From JALEFZ01 sp039817415 (GTDB lineage: Bacteria; Bacteroidota; Bacteroidia; J057), in NCBI GenBank assembly GCA_039817415.1, contig JBCBVV010000063.1, positions 1 through 35,451 on the forward strand: a stretch of DNA of 35,451 bases, in the 5' to 3' direction. Below, one piece after another: positions 9,494-18,129 of this stretch. Position 1 is the stretch's first letter. Every line of letters starts with the position of its first letter. The notes below the pieces were generated by a model that searched no databases, had not been told where the DNA came from, and saw only the letters and a list, made by a program, of their open reading frames with translations. The position numbers and the translations under genes are program-made.

Positions 9494-9886
9494 ATGCCAA
9501 GGGAAATCATTCACATTGTTCTCATAGACGACGATGACATCACCAACCATATCCACCAGACGGTTATTTCGTCATGGGAAGGTGAGCGTGTAAGCATGAA
9601 GACCTATGACGAAGCCAGTGAAGCCATAAAAGAATTATCTCAATACAAAACATCCGTTCATCAGGGAACTGATTATATCTTCTTAGATATAAATATGCCC
9701 GGGATGAACGGATGGCAATTTTTAGAGGCCTTTGAAAAGCTGGAGCTGAATATTCCAGTCTTTGTCCTAAGCTCTTCGATCAATGTGGCGGACAGAGAGC
9801 GAGCTACCTCTCACAACTCTGTTGCTGGCTACATTACCAAGCCTCTAAATGTAGACATTCTCGAGGACTTGGGCCTTTTCAATTAG
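9494..9886 (+). CDS. Single-domain response regulator (CheY-like receiver)
   Basis: The 130-residue protein is one receiver domain with no output domain. The acidic pocket is DDDD (12-15), the phospho-acceptor is Asp65 (FLDINMPGMNGW), the switch residue is Ser93-95 (VLSSS) and the conserved lysine is Lys116 (TKPL). All key residues are present, so it should be phosphorylated by a histidine kinase, none of which is encoded here. Such orphan receivers are abundant in Bacteroidota and usually act by protein-protein contact. Its stop codon overlaps the stop of the convergent TonB receptor gene by 4 bp. Confidence 0.9.
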   Translation: MPREIIHIVLIDDDDITNHIHQTVISSWEGERVSMKTYDEASEAIKELSQYKTSVHQGTDYIFLDINMPGMNGWQFLEAFEKLELNIPVFVLSSSINVADRERATSHNSVAGYITKPLNVDILEDLGLFN

Positions 9887-11799
9887 AGATTCAACATGAT
9901 CCCGCCTAACAACCATCTCTGTGGGAGAACTGCTCCCAAAATGTCCTGATAGGCTAAATTCCCAAGGTTGTATACTTGGCCGTAGAGACTCAATTTGTCA
10001 TTGAGCAAGTGAACCTGAACCTTTCCATTCCACACGGAATATTGATCCTGCAATTCAGCACCAATCACATCAGCTGTAGCGCCTTCCCTGATTTTGGTTA
10101 AATGCTGGATGGATAGGCTAAGTAATTTATACCTTCCTATGATTTGTCCTGAGAATAAAAATCTAGGCCTGTTGGAAACGTACTTCGTTGCTCCGGCAGT
10201 AGGGTTGACCGTTTGGATAAGCTGATTTCCTAGCAAGATGTCCAATTGTACATCACCAAGTACTTTTTTGTAGTGAGCTTGTGTTTCTAACCCCAAACTC
10301 TCTACTGCCAATAAATTCTGAGCTAATAGGTATTCAGCATTTTCCTGGAGATTCCCATTGTTGGGAATATCATTGCTATTGACCAATCCATAATCAATGA
10401 GGTTGTTGTCATACCTGTAGAAAACTGTAGAAGATATTTTTAATCCTTCTACAAAATTTAGGTCTATTCCTCCTTCCACACTCCATGCACGTTCAGCCTC
10501 CAAATCGGGATTTCCGAGGTTCCTGCCTGGAGATAGGATAGGGGTTTCTGAAGCGATGAACCTTTCGGTAAAGTCTGCCGCTCTTATCCCACGTCCTCCC
10601 AAGAGTCGAAGGGTAACTGGCTGAAGGCGGTATGAGATACCTATTTGAGGGGATACTTCAAGTCCATAATTGTTGTCCTGGTCTAGTCTTAGGCTTCCAT
10701 TAATTGTCAATGCTTGGGTAGGGCTCCACAATGAAGTGGCATACAAACCAAAGTGGACATTGGAGTGTTCACCTCGATCCGAACTTACGATATCTCTCAG
10801 ATCAGCCTGGAAACCAGCAGCTATTTTTAACTGTGAAGAAATATTGTGCTGGTGGTTTAGCTGGGCAAAACCAAATCTAGTGGTATGGAGGTTGGCAGGA
10901 AAATCAGGGTTGAATAGAAAGCTGTCTTTGGTCTGTTTGTAGGCTAGATCAAGGGTAGTTAATCCATCAGCCCACTTTTTGGCTATTCGCCCCTGAGTCC
11001 AGAATTGATTGACTTGCTCTCTGGAATAATCAAATGTACTCGTAGTATAATAATACCTAGCATTAAAGAGCCTGAAATCAGATGCTGCCCTAATAGAAAA
11101 GCTGTAATCTCCTAGGTCTTTTCTAAGAGAAATGGAGGCTGTTCTGATGTTAAAGTCGTTCTTAATTTCTGCGGAATCAGGAAAAATGGATTGTCCAGTA
11201 GCCCTGTTAAATTGTACACCCGCATTGAGGTAGCCAATTTTGGTTGGTACTCCTCCTCCGATTTGAGTATTTAGCAAGCCAAATTGTCCCCCACCCAGTT
11301 GAGCAGTTCCGAATGCATCTGTTCTTTCTTTACCCTCGAAGTTATGTGTAATGATATTGATCACACCTCCTACCGCATCTGGTCCATAGAGAGCTGCAGA
11401 AGGGCCATAAACGACCTCAATTCTGCTGATTTCTGCTGGCGAAATGGGAAGATAATTGTTGAAGTGTCCAGTAAGCGGGTCATTGATTCTTACCCCATCT
11501 ACCAACATGAGCACTTGGGCAAATGTAGAACCTCTCATGCTGATATCTCCTTGGGACCCAAAGCCTCCTCTGGATTGGACATTAACCCCGGGCAAATACC
11601 TAAGAAGTTCGTCTATGGAGTTAACGGGTAAATCTTGAAGCATATCTCCGTCGATTACCAGGATGTCTCTGCCACTTTCACTAACAGTCTGTGGAATTCT
11701 TTGGGAAGAAATCATGACTGTGTCTACGTCTGGGCTTTGTGCTTGGACAGCCAAGATCAGACCGCCCATTAGTATAGTAGTTAAGAGAAGTTGTTTCAT
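9883..11799 (-). CDS. TonB-dependent outer-membrane receptor (BtuB-like)
   Basis: The 638-residue product has a signal peptide (MKQLLLTTIL..., cleavage after VQAQ). The plug domain (~25-155) contains IDELLRYLPGVNVQSRGG, an MRGS motif, LMLVDGVRIND and the VYGPSAALYGPDAVGGVINI segment. A beta-barrel of alternating aromatic/polar strands ends in a C-terminal hydrophobic strand. The length and plug are closest to the vitamin B12 receptor group. There is no carboxypeptidase-like N-terminal domain and no SusD partner, so it is not a SusC-type glycan importer. Uptake of cobalamin or another metal chelate is inferred; no cobalamin riboswitch is seen upstream. It lies 63 nt downstream of the sigma/anti-sigma/Spy-like operon on the same strand and could be read from it. 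Confidence 0.9.
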   Translation of the reverse strand: MKQLLLTTILMGGLILAVQAQSPDVDTVMISSQRIPQTVSESGRDILVIDGDMLQDLPVNSIDELLRYLPGVNVQSRGGFGSQGDISMRGSTFAQVLMLVDGVRINDPLTGHFNNYLPISPAEISRIEVVYGPSAALYGPDAVGGVINIITHNFEGKERTDAFGTAQLGGGQFGLLNTQIGGGVPTKIGYLNAGVQFNRATGQSIFPDSAEIKNDFNIRTASISLRKDLGDYSFSIRAASDFRLFNARYYYTTSTFDYSREQVNQFWTQGRIAKKWADGLTTLDLAYKQTKDSFLFNPDFPANLHTTRFGFAQLNHQHNISSQLKIAAGFQADLRDIVSSDRGEHSNVHFGLYATSLWSPTQALTINGSLRLDQDNNYGLEVSPQIGISYRLQPVTLRLLGGRGIRAADFTERFIASETPILSPGRNLGNPDLEAERAWSVEGGIDLNFVEGLKISSTVFYRYDNNLIDYGLVNSNDIPNNGNLQENAEYLLAQNLLAVESLGLETQAHYKKVLGDVQLDILLGNQLIQTVNPTAGATKYVSNRPRFLFSGQIIGRYKLLSLSIQHLTKIREGATADVIGAELQDQYSVWNGKVQVHLLNDKLSLYGQVYNLGNLAYQDILGAVLPQRWLLGGIMLNL

Positions 11800-11800
11800 A

Positions 11801-11820
11801 CGCCTTCAGAATTTAAGGCG
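11801..11820. repeat. Short hairpin just before the TonB receptor start
   Basis: Arms CGCCTT (11801-11806) and AAGGCG (11815-11820) are complementary around an 8-nt loop. On the minus strand the hairpin ends one base before the receptor ATG, so it would cover the ribosome-binding region. No T-tract follows. It may limit translation initiation or be fortuitous. Confidence 0.4.
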
Positions 11821-11862
11821 CAATCTTACGGTAATTTTTAACTTAAAACAATGTAGAATGAC

Positions 11863-12270
11863 TTAAGGTCGTGGAGGGTGGGGGCTTCCTCCCTTGTGAT
11901 CATGCTTCCTTCCTTTACGGAACATCCGCATTTCTTTACCAAGCTTTTTGACCTCCTCTTCACTTAAGTAGTTCAAAAGCTCTTCTTTTAGTTGGCTCAT
12001 TTGCCCTCGGAATTCAGCGCGATGTTGTTGGCTAATGTTATGCATCTTTTCGAAATGCGATTGTAAAACGGGGCGAATAAGTTGTGTTTTTTTGTCATCC
12101 AATCCTGATTTATCCAGGATTATTTCTAGTCTCTTTTCAGGGTTTTTGAACATTTCACGATGTTGGGCAAAACGCATTTTAACGAATTGTCCATTGATCA
12201 AAAATCCAAGGATGATACCAACGAATAAGGTTGATATTAGTAAAAGGACTGACTGAAGTCTTGTATTCAT
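11863..12270 (-). CDS. Membrane-anchored Spy/CpxP/CnrX-like periplasmic protein
   Basis: The 135-residue protein has one N-terminal transmembrane helix (~7-26) with a short cytoplasmic end, then a predicted all-helical charged periplasmic domain (~27-115). That domain resembles the Spy/CpxP and 'periplasmic heavy-metal sensor' families. The segments LDKSGLDDKKTQLIRPVL and LSEEEVKKLGKEM sit where those families carry LTxxQ-type repeats, but the exact repeat is not conserved. The tail (HDHKGG, HPPRP) is rich in His and could bind metal. It is the third gene after an ECF sigma factor and a membrane anti-sigma candidate (18-nt gap), the arrangement expected of a periplasmic sensor. Metal sensing is inference only. 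Confidence 0.65.
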   Translation of the reverse strand: MNTRLQSVLLLISTLFVGIILGFLINGQFVKMRFAQHREMFKNPEKRLEIILDKSGLDDKKTQLIRPVLQSHFEKMHNISQQHRAEFRGQMSQLKEELLNYLSEEEVKKLGKEMRMFRKGRKHDHKGGSPHPPRP

Positions 12271-12288
12271 GAGTTTGACATTCTTTGT

Positions 12289-12720
12289 TTAGGGAAGATC
12301 CTCCCAGTCTCTAATCATCACATCTTCGAGGGCCATCTCTTCCATCCCTGCTAGTGTATCAAAATCTATTTGCTGCTCCTGATAGGCAATCATAATCAGA
12401 AAGCCTAAAGCTGCTGCTAGTGCTGGAACAGTTACCCATTTATAGCTGCTCCATAACTTAAGCCCTACTTTTTGTCCTTCCATTTCCGCTAGGCGGTTGA
12501 GAACCTTTTGGGAAAAGAAAGGTGAAAAGTCGTAGTCTATTGATTGAACTTCTCCATAAATTTTCTGCATTTCCAACCATTCTGCCTTCAAATCAGCTGA
12601 ATGTTGAATGGCTTCCATCAGGTGTTTATAGGCGTCTTCGGAGAGCTTTCCCTGAAGCGCTTGGAGCATGTTTTCTTTGTAAGCATTAGAATCCATCATG
12701 GCGTTTTCGCTATTTTTCAA
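12289..12720 (-). CDS. Candidate membrane anti-sigma factor
   Basis: The 143-residue protein has a soluble helical N-terminal region (1-90), one transmembrane helix (~93-113) and a short acidic periplasmic tail (MEEMALEDVMIRDWED). I do not recognise a named domain: there is no zinc anti-sigma His-Cys-Cys motif and no FecR domain. The anti-sigma assignment rests on position and topology. It overlaps the 3' end of the ECF sigma gene by 11 bp, as sigma/anti-sigma pairs often do, and presents its N-terminus to the cytoplasm. An internal start at residue 8 or 9 (MMDSN) would remove the overlap. Confidence 0.6.
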   Translation of the reverse strand: MKNSENAMMDSNAYKENMLQALQGKLSEDAYKHLMEAIQHSADLKAEWLEMQKIYGEVQSIDYDFSPFFSQKVLNRLAEMEGQKVGLKLWSSYKWVTVPALAAALGFLIMIAYQEQQIDFDTLAGMEEMALEDVMIRDWEDLP

Positions 12721-13294
12721 GATCCGTTAATATTATTTTCAGTTTTTCCTGTGCCCTAGCTAAACGGGATAAAACCGTTCCAGTTGGGACAGATAAGATA
12801 TCTGAGGTTTCTTTTGTTGAGTAACCCTCTATCATTCTGAGAACCAAGACAGATCTGAACTTCGGCTCAAGACGACTGATACCTTGCTGAACCCAGTCCC
12901 TTTTTGCCAATTGTTCTTCACTCAATGAGTGATCCTGCAAATGAAGAACCTTTTTTCCCTCATCTGACTGTAAGGAGAAAAGATTTCTACGTTTCTGTCG
13001 TTTTATTTCATTGAGAGACAGGTTAATGGCGATCCTAGTAAGATAGGTTCCCAAGGCCGAGTCTCCTTTGAATTTGTCTAAAGACCTATAGAATCGAACA
13101 AAGGTCTCCTGCGCAATATCTTCTGCCACCTGAATTTGACCGAGCATACTGACAACTGTTCTTGCAATTTGCTGTTGATAACGCTGAACCAATATCTGAA
13201 AGGCGCGTTTGTCTCCTTCTCTACTTTGAAGAAGGAGTTCAGCATCCGTTCTGGACATGTCGGTTTTATGGGCCAAGTGTATCAGGTCTTTCAA
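12710..13294 (-). CDS. ECF-family RNA polymerase sigma factor
   Basis: The 194-residue protein has the two ECF domains. Sigma region 2 (~25-95) contains AFQILVQRYQQQI, EDIAQETFVRFYRSLDKF and LTRIAINLSLNEIKRQKRR. Sigma region 4 (~135-190) contains LEPKFRSVLVLRMIEGYSTKETSDIL followed by the recognition helix VPTGTVLSRLARA. The length is normal for ECF factors. A second start at Met13 (MSRTDAE) would also fit. It heads a minus-strand operon with the anti-sigma candidate and the Spy-like protein, and its promoter must lie in the 101-nt gap shared with the divergent adhesin gene. The regulon cannot be deduced, though the adjoining TonB receptor is a natural candidate. Confidence 0.9.
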   Translation of the reverse strand: MKDLIHLAHKTDMSRTDAELLLQSREGDKRAFQILVQRYQQQIARTVVSMLGQIQVAEDIAQETFVRFYRSLDKFKGDSALGTYLTRIAINLSLNEIKRQKRRNLFSLQSDEGKKVLHLQDHSLSEEQLAKRDWVQQGISRLEPKFRSVLVLRMIEGYSTKETSDILSVPTGTVLSRLARAQEKLKIILTDLEK

Positions 13295-13410
13295 ATTTTG
13301 AATTTAGCAGGAAGCCCTTATTTATTCTATTCTTTTGACAAAGTAGATGGGGGTTTTATTCCATCCGAAACATATTTTTTTTAGTATTTTATGCTTTGGA
13401 AACCGATCCT

Positions 13411-16400
13411 ATGATAAAAAAACTACTCCTACTAACCTTAATCCTGTTTGTAACAGGCTTTTCTTCCCGGGTTTTGGGGCAATATGTATTAAATGGGTCT
13501 GCTACTCAAACTGGTGGATGCTTTACCCTAACTCCAGCTATCGATTTTAGATCTGGCTCTGTCTGGTACTTAAATAAGGTCAACATTAATGATCCCTTTG
13601 ATATTTATTTTGATGTCTTTTTTGGCTGCGTAGATGTAGATGGGGCAGACGGGCTAGCTTTTGTTTTACAGCAGGTAAGTACTTCAGTAGGTTCTGCGGG
13701 AGAAGGGATTGGCTATCAGGGAATCGCGCCTTCTTTGGCAGTTGAGTTTGATACTTGGCAAAATAACAACCAAAACGATCCTGTCAATGATCATGTTGCC
13801 ATCATGAAAAATGGGATCGTGAACCACAATACACCGAATAACTTGGCAGGACCTACCTCTATCATTGATGGGGTCTCCAATGCAGAGGATTGTCAGTGGC
13901 ACAAACTGAGGATGACATGGAATCCTGATACCATGATCATGCGTGTTTACATTGACTGCGTGTTGAGGTTGACCTATCAAGGAGATATTATCAATGACAT
14001 TTTTAATGGAGACCCAGAAGTTTTTTGGGGCTTTACTTCTGCTACTGGTGGGTCCAACAATGAACATAAGTTCTGTCTAGACTACATATCTTTTGTGGAG
14101 AGTTTAAATGATACCGCTGTATGTCGTGGACAGTCTGTCCAACTTTTCGCCGGTTCAGGTTCCTCTTATTTATGGACTCCATCTACGGGTTTAAATTCTG
14201 ATACCATAGCTGCCCCTATTGCAACACCGGACTCCACCACAACCTATTTGGTGGAAATTCAGAATGCCTGTAATGCGCCTAGATTTGATTCAGTAACTGT
14301 CTACGTCCAAGATTCTGTAGAGGACATTTTTACCGTAGATTACAATTTGTGTTCGACAGGTGAGGTGGAAATAGAGCCTCCCTATCCTTTTGCTACCTAT
14401 TCCTGGCCTGATGGAAGTGTGGGGCCTTCTTGGATTGTATCAGATACGGGCACATATATAACTGATATTACCAATCTCTGTGCAAGTTTTACGGATACCT
14501 TTAGTGTTGGTCCAGCACTTTTGCCGGAGTTCAGAATTTCTGATTTAGACTGTTTTGGCGATAATGATGGACAAGCAACCTTAGTATTGCCAAACCCCTC
14601 ATCTAGAAACTTTACTTGGGGATTGATTGCTGGGCCGCCGATAAGAATCGGAGGAAATGGTCAAGCTGCAGATTCGGTTCAGAACCTACTCGCCAATGAC
14701 TATTGGTATTTAGTCGAAGACACAGCTGGATGTGTATACCGGGATACCTTTTCTATTGTAGCTCCACCTGAGTTAGATTTTGGGCCCGTTGCTATTACAG
14801 ATGTCCTTTGTGGAGGAGCAAGCACCGGGCAAATTGTCGCCTCAGCCACAGGAGGAACGGGAAATTATCTTTTTAGCATCAATGGGGGAACCTTTCAAGC
14901 GGATTCTGCTTTTGGAAGCTTATCCGCAGGCAATTACATCATACGCGTCAGAGATGACAATGACTGCGAAACCAATGTTACCTATACCGTTGCGGAGAAT
15001 GATCCCATTTTGGTTTCTATTGATGCTAGCAGGGATAATACCTGCTTTGGCGATCTGATTGGGACTGTAGATGCTTCTGGATCTGGCGGTGTAGGACAAC
15101 TTTCGTTTTCTCTCGATCAGACAAATTTTCAGGCTAATGGTTCTTTTACAGGCTTAGCTGCTGCTACTTATGTGATGACCATAAGGGATTCATTAGGCTG
15201 CGAACAAGCTCAAAGCTTTCAGATCGATGAGCCGGCAGAACTCATTCCAGTAGTTGACCGCCAGCAAAACATTGATTGTAACGGGAATGCCAATGGACAA
15301 CTGGTTTTGGGCGCAAATGGAGGAAGCCCTGTCTACCAATTTAATTTTGAAGGCCAAGGATTCGGATCGGATAGCCTATTCGAAAACCTTGCTGCAGGCA
15401 TGTATACCTTTGAAGTACAGGATGATAGTGGATGTATCTCAATTGATTCTGTAGAAATTTTGGAACCAACACCCTTGACAGCAGCCCTCAATCAGATTGT
15501 GGATGTAGCCTGTTTTGGCGATTCCACAGGTTCTGTCAGCTTGACAGGCCAAGGAGGAAGTGCTCCCTATAGATATGGTTTTGACCCTGCTGCTGTTTCA
15601 GCTGATAGCATTCTGACAGGACTGCCCAGAGGCATTTTCGTCATTACCGTGGTGGATGATAGCAACTGTGTAACTACTATTTCTGCTGAAGTTGAAGAAC
15701 CGCCTCTCTTGGTTGCTCAAACCGTTGATAGACAGGATGTGGAATGCTCCGGCGGAAATACGGGAATCCTGGAAGTCGCTGGAAGTGGCGGGACCCTTCC
15801 CTATACCTATGCGATTACAAACACAGGTAATGTAGGTACCGGTTTTGTTAATAGCCCAGTCTTTGATTCCCTTTTTGCAGGGATCTATACCTTGCAGGTG
15901 ATGGATGAGCAAGGTTGTGTCGCTGAAGTGGATACTATAATTGGGACTCCTACAAATTTAATTGGGGGAATAGATAGTTTGGTTGATGTGTCTTGTTTTG
16001 GAGGGACAGATGGAGGAATTTTTATGTCTGCCTCTGGAGGTACTGCTCCCTATGAATATAGTTTTGATGGAGTGAATTTCTCACCTGGACCTGTGTTTAA
16101 CAACCTATCCATTCAGCAAGATACTGTTATCCTTAGAGACAATAATAATTGTATCATTCCTATTCCCTTTATCATTAACCAGCCGGATTCTTTGGTCCCT
16201 ACTATTGTGAACACAAGAGATTTGGCCTGTTTTAATGGCAATACAGGTAGCATTGAAATAGGACTAACAGGTGGGGTGATGCCTTATCAATATTCCATCA
16301 ATGGCTCCTCTTTGGGCAATGAGCCAATTTTTGACTCATTATTCGTAGGGGCATATACATTTGATATAGTGGATGCAAATGGGTGTACAGCTGAAATTGA

Positions 16401-18129
16401 CACCTTCCTTACTCAACCAGACTCTCTTCAGTTACAGGTGGTATTTAACCTAGCAGTAGCTTGTTTTGGAGAGCAAAATGGCCAGTTGGAGTTAGCAGGC
16501 CTTGGTGGTGTTGGAAACTATCAGCTTTCTATTGACTCTTCTGCTTTTCAGCCCATTTTTCTTTACGATAGTTTATCAGCAGGCACTTACCAGATTCAAA
16601 TTCAGGATGATAGTTCCTGTGTCACTGTACAAAATGTAGAGGTTGTACAGCCAGATACCCTTATTCTACAAGTGGATTCAATTGTTGATGTAAGCTGCTT
16701 TGGAGAGAATTCAGGAAGTGTCTTGTTAAATGTATCTGGTGGGAATGGGGGAAATATATTTTCTGACCCTTTGCTAGGGCAACAGGATACGACCTTGTTT
16801 GACTCCTTATTTACCGGAATTTATGCCTTCGAGGTCCTAGATAGTAGGGGATGTCGAGATACTGTTTCTGCTGTTGTAAATGAGCCCCCCTTGCTGGAAA
16901 TAAGCTTGGCTGAACAAATAGATGTGGATTGTTTTGGTAATGGGAATGGCAGTATCCTTTCCGCGGCTTCTGGTGGAACGATGCCCTACCTATTCATCCT
17001 CAATCAATCTGATAGCAGCCTTGAGCCTTTGTTTGCGAACTTGGTTCCAGGAGATTATGCTGTTAGTGTAATTGATGCTAATGGTTGTACGCAAGTTCTG
17101 GATAGCCTTGAAATGACCGAACCAGATACCTTGATCACCAACCTAGCGATTCAGGATGTTTTGTGCTTTGGTGAGTCCAGCGGTAGTTTGCAAGCTGTAA
17201 CTCAAGGTGGTACTCAACCTTACTCCTTTGATTGGAACGGCTTTCCACAAACAAACGGAGACATTTTGGCAAATATTCCAGTGGGCTTCTATGAAATAGT
17301 GGTTACAGATAGTAACGGCTGTGTGGATGTCGCTGAAGCTGTTATCAATCAGCCTGATACCTTGGTGTTGTTTTTGGATTCCTTGCAAGAAGCACACTGT
17401 GATTTGGCGAATGGATATGCTAGTGTATTCGCAGAAGGGGGAATCTCCTCCTACATTTACAATTGGGTAGGGACAGATATCTACGAAGGGGACATCCAAA
17501 CAGGCATCTTGGGTGGGGAGTTTTTGGTTACCGTCACAGACCAAAACGGATGCACCGACACACTTAACGTAATCGTTCCAGAAGATCCTCCTTCAACGGC
17601 TTTATTTGAGGCCACTCCTTCTTTGGATCAGCCTTTTTTGCTTTCTCAGGCAAGGGATATAGATTTCCTGAATTTATCCGATAACAATGTCCAGAATATT
17701 TGGGATATGGATGCTCCCATGGGGCTATTTGATACGGAAAACGTCAACTTTGGCTATGATGAAGCCGGAACTTATGTGATTAGTCTAACGACCTACAATA
17801 AATACTTTACCTGTCCTACAACTTTTACTGATACACTTCTCATCATTCCAGATGGTAACATCAATGTGCCCAATGCCTTTACCCCCAATCAGGACGGGAT
17901 AAATGAAGAATTCGCCGTTTGGGCTGAAGGGGTGGTTGACTTTGAAATGATCATCTTGAACAGATGGGGTAGGGAAGTTGCTAGGTTGACAAGCATTCAG
18001 GATGGCTGGGATGGGAAAAGTCCCAGGGGAGTGGAGCAGCCAGAAGGGGTTTATGTGTATCGAATGAGAGCTTTACTCAATTCTGGTGAAGAAGTTGACC
18101 AGGCAGGAACCATTACCCTGATTCGTTAA
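13411..18129 (+). CDS. Giant SprB-repeat adhesin-like protein with lectin-like head and T9SS type B sorting domain
   Basis: I place the start at 13411 (MIKKLLLLTL), giving 1572 residues and a proper signal peptide cut after VLGQ; an upstream in-frame start adds only METDP. Residues ~25-228 form an L-type legume-lectin-like domain (DGADGLAFVLQ, LAVEFDTW, HKLRMTW). An Ig/PKD-like segment follows (~230-370). Then come 13 SprB-type repeats of about 75 residues (~377-1390), each starting D-x-x-C-F-G and ending D-x-x-G-C. A PKD-like region leads to the type B 'gliding motility-associated' C-terminus (~1484-1572: NAFTPNQDGINE, RWGREV, GWDGK, GVYVYR). Family knowledge: such proteins are T9SS exported and surface bound. 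Inference: adhesion or gliding, with glycan binding by the head. It is divergent from the ECF sigma gene. Confidence 0.88.
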   Translation: MIKKLLLLTLILFVTGFSSRVLGQYVLNGSATQTGGCFTLTPAIDFRSGSVWYLNKVNINDPFDIYFDVFFGCVDVDGADGLAFVLQQVSTSVGSAGEGIGYQGIAPSLAVEFDTWQNNNQNDPVNDHVAIMKNGIVNHNTPNNLAGPTSIIDGVSNAEDCQWHKLRMTWNPDTMIMRVYIDCVLRLTYQGDIINDIFNGDPEVFWGFTSATGGSNNEHKFCLDYISFVESLNDTAVCRGQSVQLFAGSGSSYLWTPSTGLNSDTIAAPIATPDSTTTYLVEIQNACNAPRFDSVTVYVQDSVEDIFTVDYNLCSTGEVEIEPPYPFATYSWPDGSVGPSWIVSDTGTYITDITNLCASFTDTFSVGPALLPEFRISDLDCFGDNDGQATLVLPNPSSRNFTWGLIAGPPIRIGGNGQAADSVQNLLANDYWYLVEDTAGCVYRDTFSIVAPPELDFGPVAITDVLCGGASTGQIVASATGGTGNYLFSINGGTFQADSAFGSLSAGNYIIRVRDDNDCETNVTYTVAENDPILVSIDASRDNTCFGDLIGTVDASGSGGVGQLSFSLDQTNFQANGSFTGLAAATYVMTIRDSLGCEQAQSFQIDEPAELIPVVDRQQNIDCNGNANGQLVLGANGGSPVYQFNFEGQGFGSDSLFENLAAGMYTFEVQDDSGCISIDSVEILEPTPLTAALNQIVDVACFGDSTGSVSLTGQGGSAPYRYGFDPAAVSADSILTGLPRGIFVITVVDDSNCVTTISAEVEEPPLLVAQTVDRQDVECSGGNTGILEVAGSGGTLPYTYAITNTGNVGTGFVNSPVFDSLFAGIYTLQVMDEQGCVAEVDTIIGTPTNLIGGIDSLVDVSCFGGTDGGIFMSASGGTAPYEYSFDGVNFSPGPVFNNLSIQQDTVILRDNNNCIIPIPFIINQPDSLVPTIVNTRDLACFNGNTGSIEIGLTGGVMPYQYSINGSSLGNEPIFDSLFVGAYTFDIVDANGCTAEIDTFLTQPDSLQLQVVFNLAVACFGEQNGQLELAGLGGVGNYQLSIDSSAFQPIFLYDSLSAGTYQIQIQDDSSCVTVQNVEVVQPDTLILQVDSIVDVSCFGENSGSVLLNVSGGNGGNIFSDPLLGQQDTTLFDSLFTGIYAFEVLDSRGCRDTVSAVVNEPPLLEISLAEQIDVDCFGNGNGSILSAASGGTMPYLFILNQSDSSLEPLFANLVPGDYAVSVIDANGCTQVLDSLEMTEPDTLITNLAIQDVLCFGESSGSLQAVTQGGTQPYSFDWNGFPQTNGDILANIPVGFYEIVVTDSNGCVDVAEAVINQPDTLVLFLDSLQEAHCDLANGYASVFAEGGISSYIYNWVGTDIYEGDIQTGILGGEFLVTVTDQNGCTDTLNVIVPEDPPSTALFEATPSLDQPFLLSQARDIDFLNLSDNNVQNIWDMDAPMGLFDTENVNFGYDEAGTYVISLTTYNKYFTCPTTFTDTLLIIPDGNINVPNAFTPNQDGINEEFAVWAEGVVDFEMIILNRWGREVARLTSIQDGWDGKSPRGVEQPEGVYVYRMRALLNSGEEVDQAGTITLIR
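14541..17579 (+). repeat. Thirteen tandem SprB-type coding repeats
   Basis: The repeats have a period of roughly 225-235 nt. Each unit encodes a Cys-Phe-Gly (or variant) start, a central GG-(T/S)-x-P-Y segment, then F-x-x-L-x-x-G-x-Y and a closing D-x-x-G/x-C. The units are diverged at both protein and DNA level, so this is an old array, not a recent expansion. The first unit departs in its middle part, and the last lacks the CFG start (it has CDL). Confidence 0.85.

Noticed and set aside
14541..17579. CRISPR-like or tandem DNA repeat array
   Set aside because: The repeats are protein-level, diverged in DNA and in one continuous reading frame; there are no short identical repeats with spacers.
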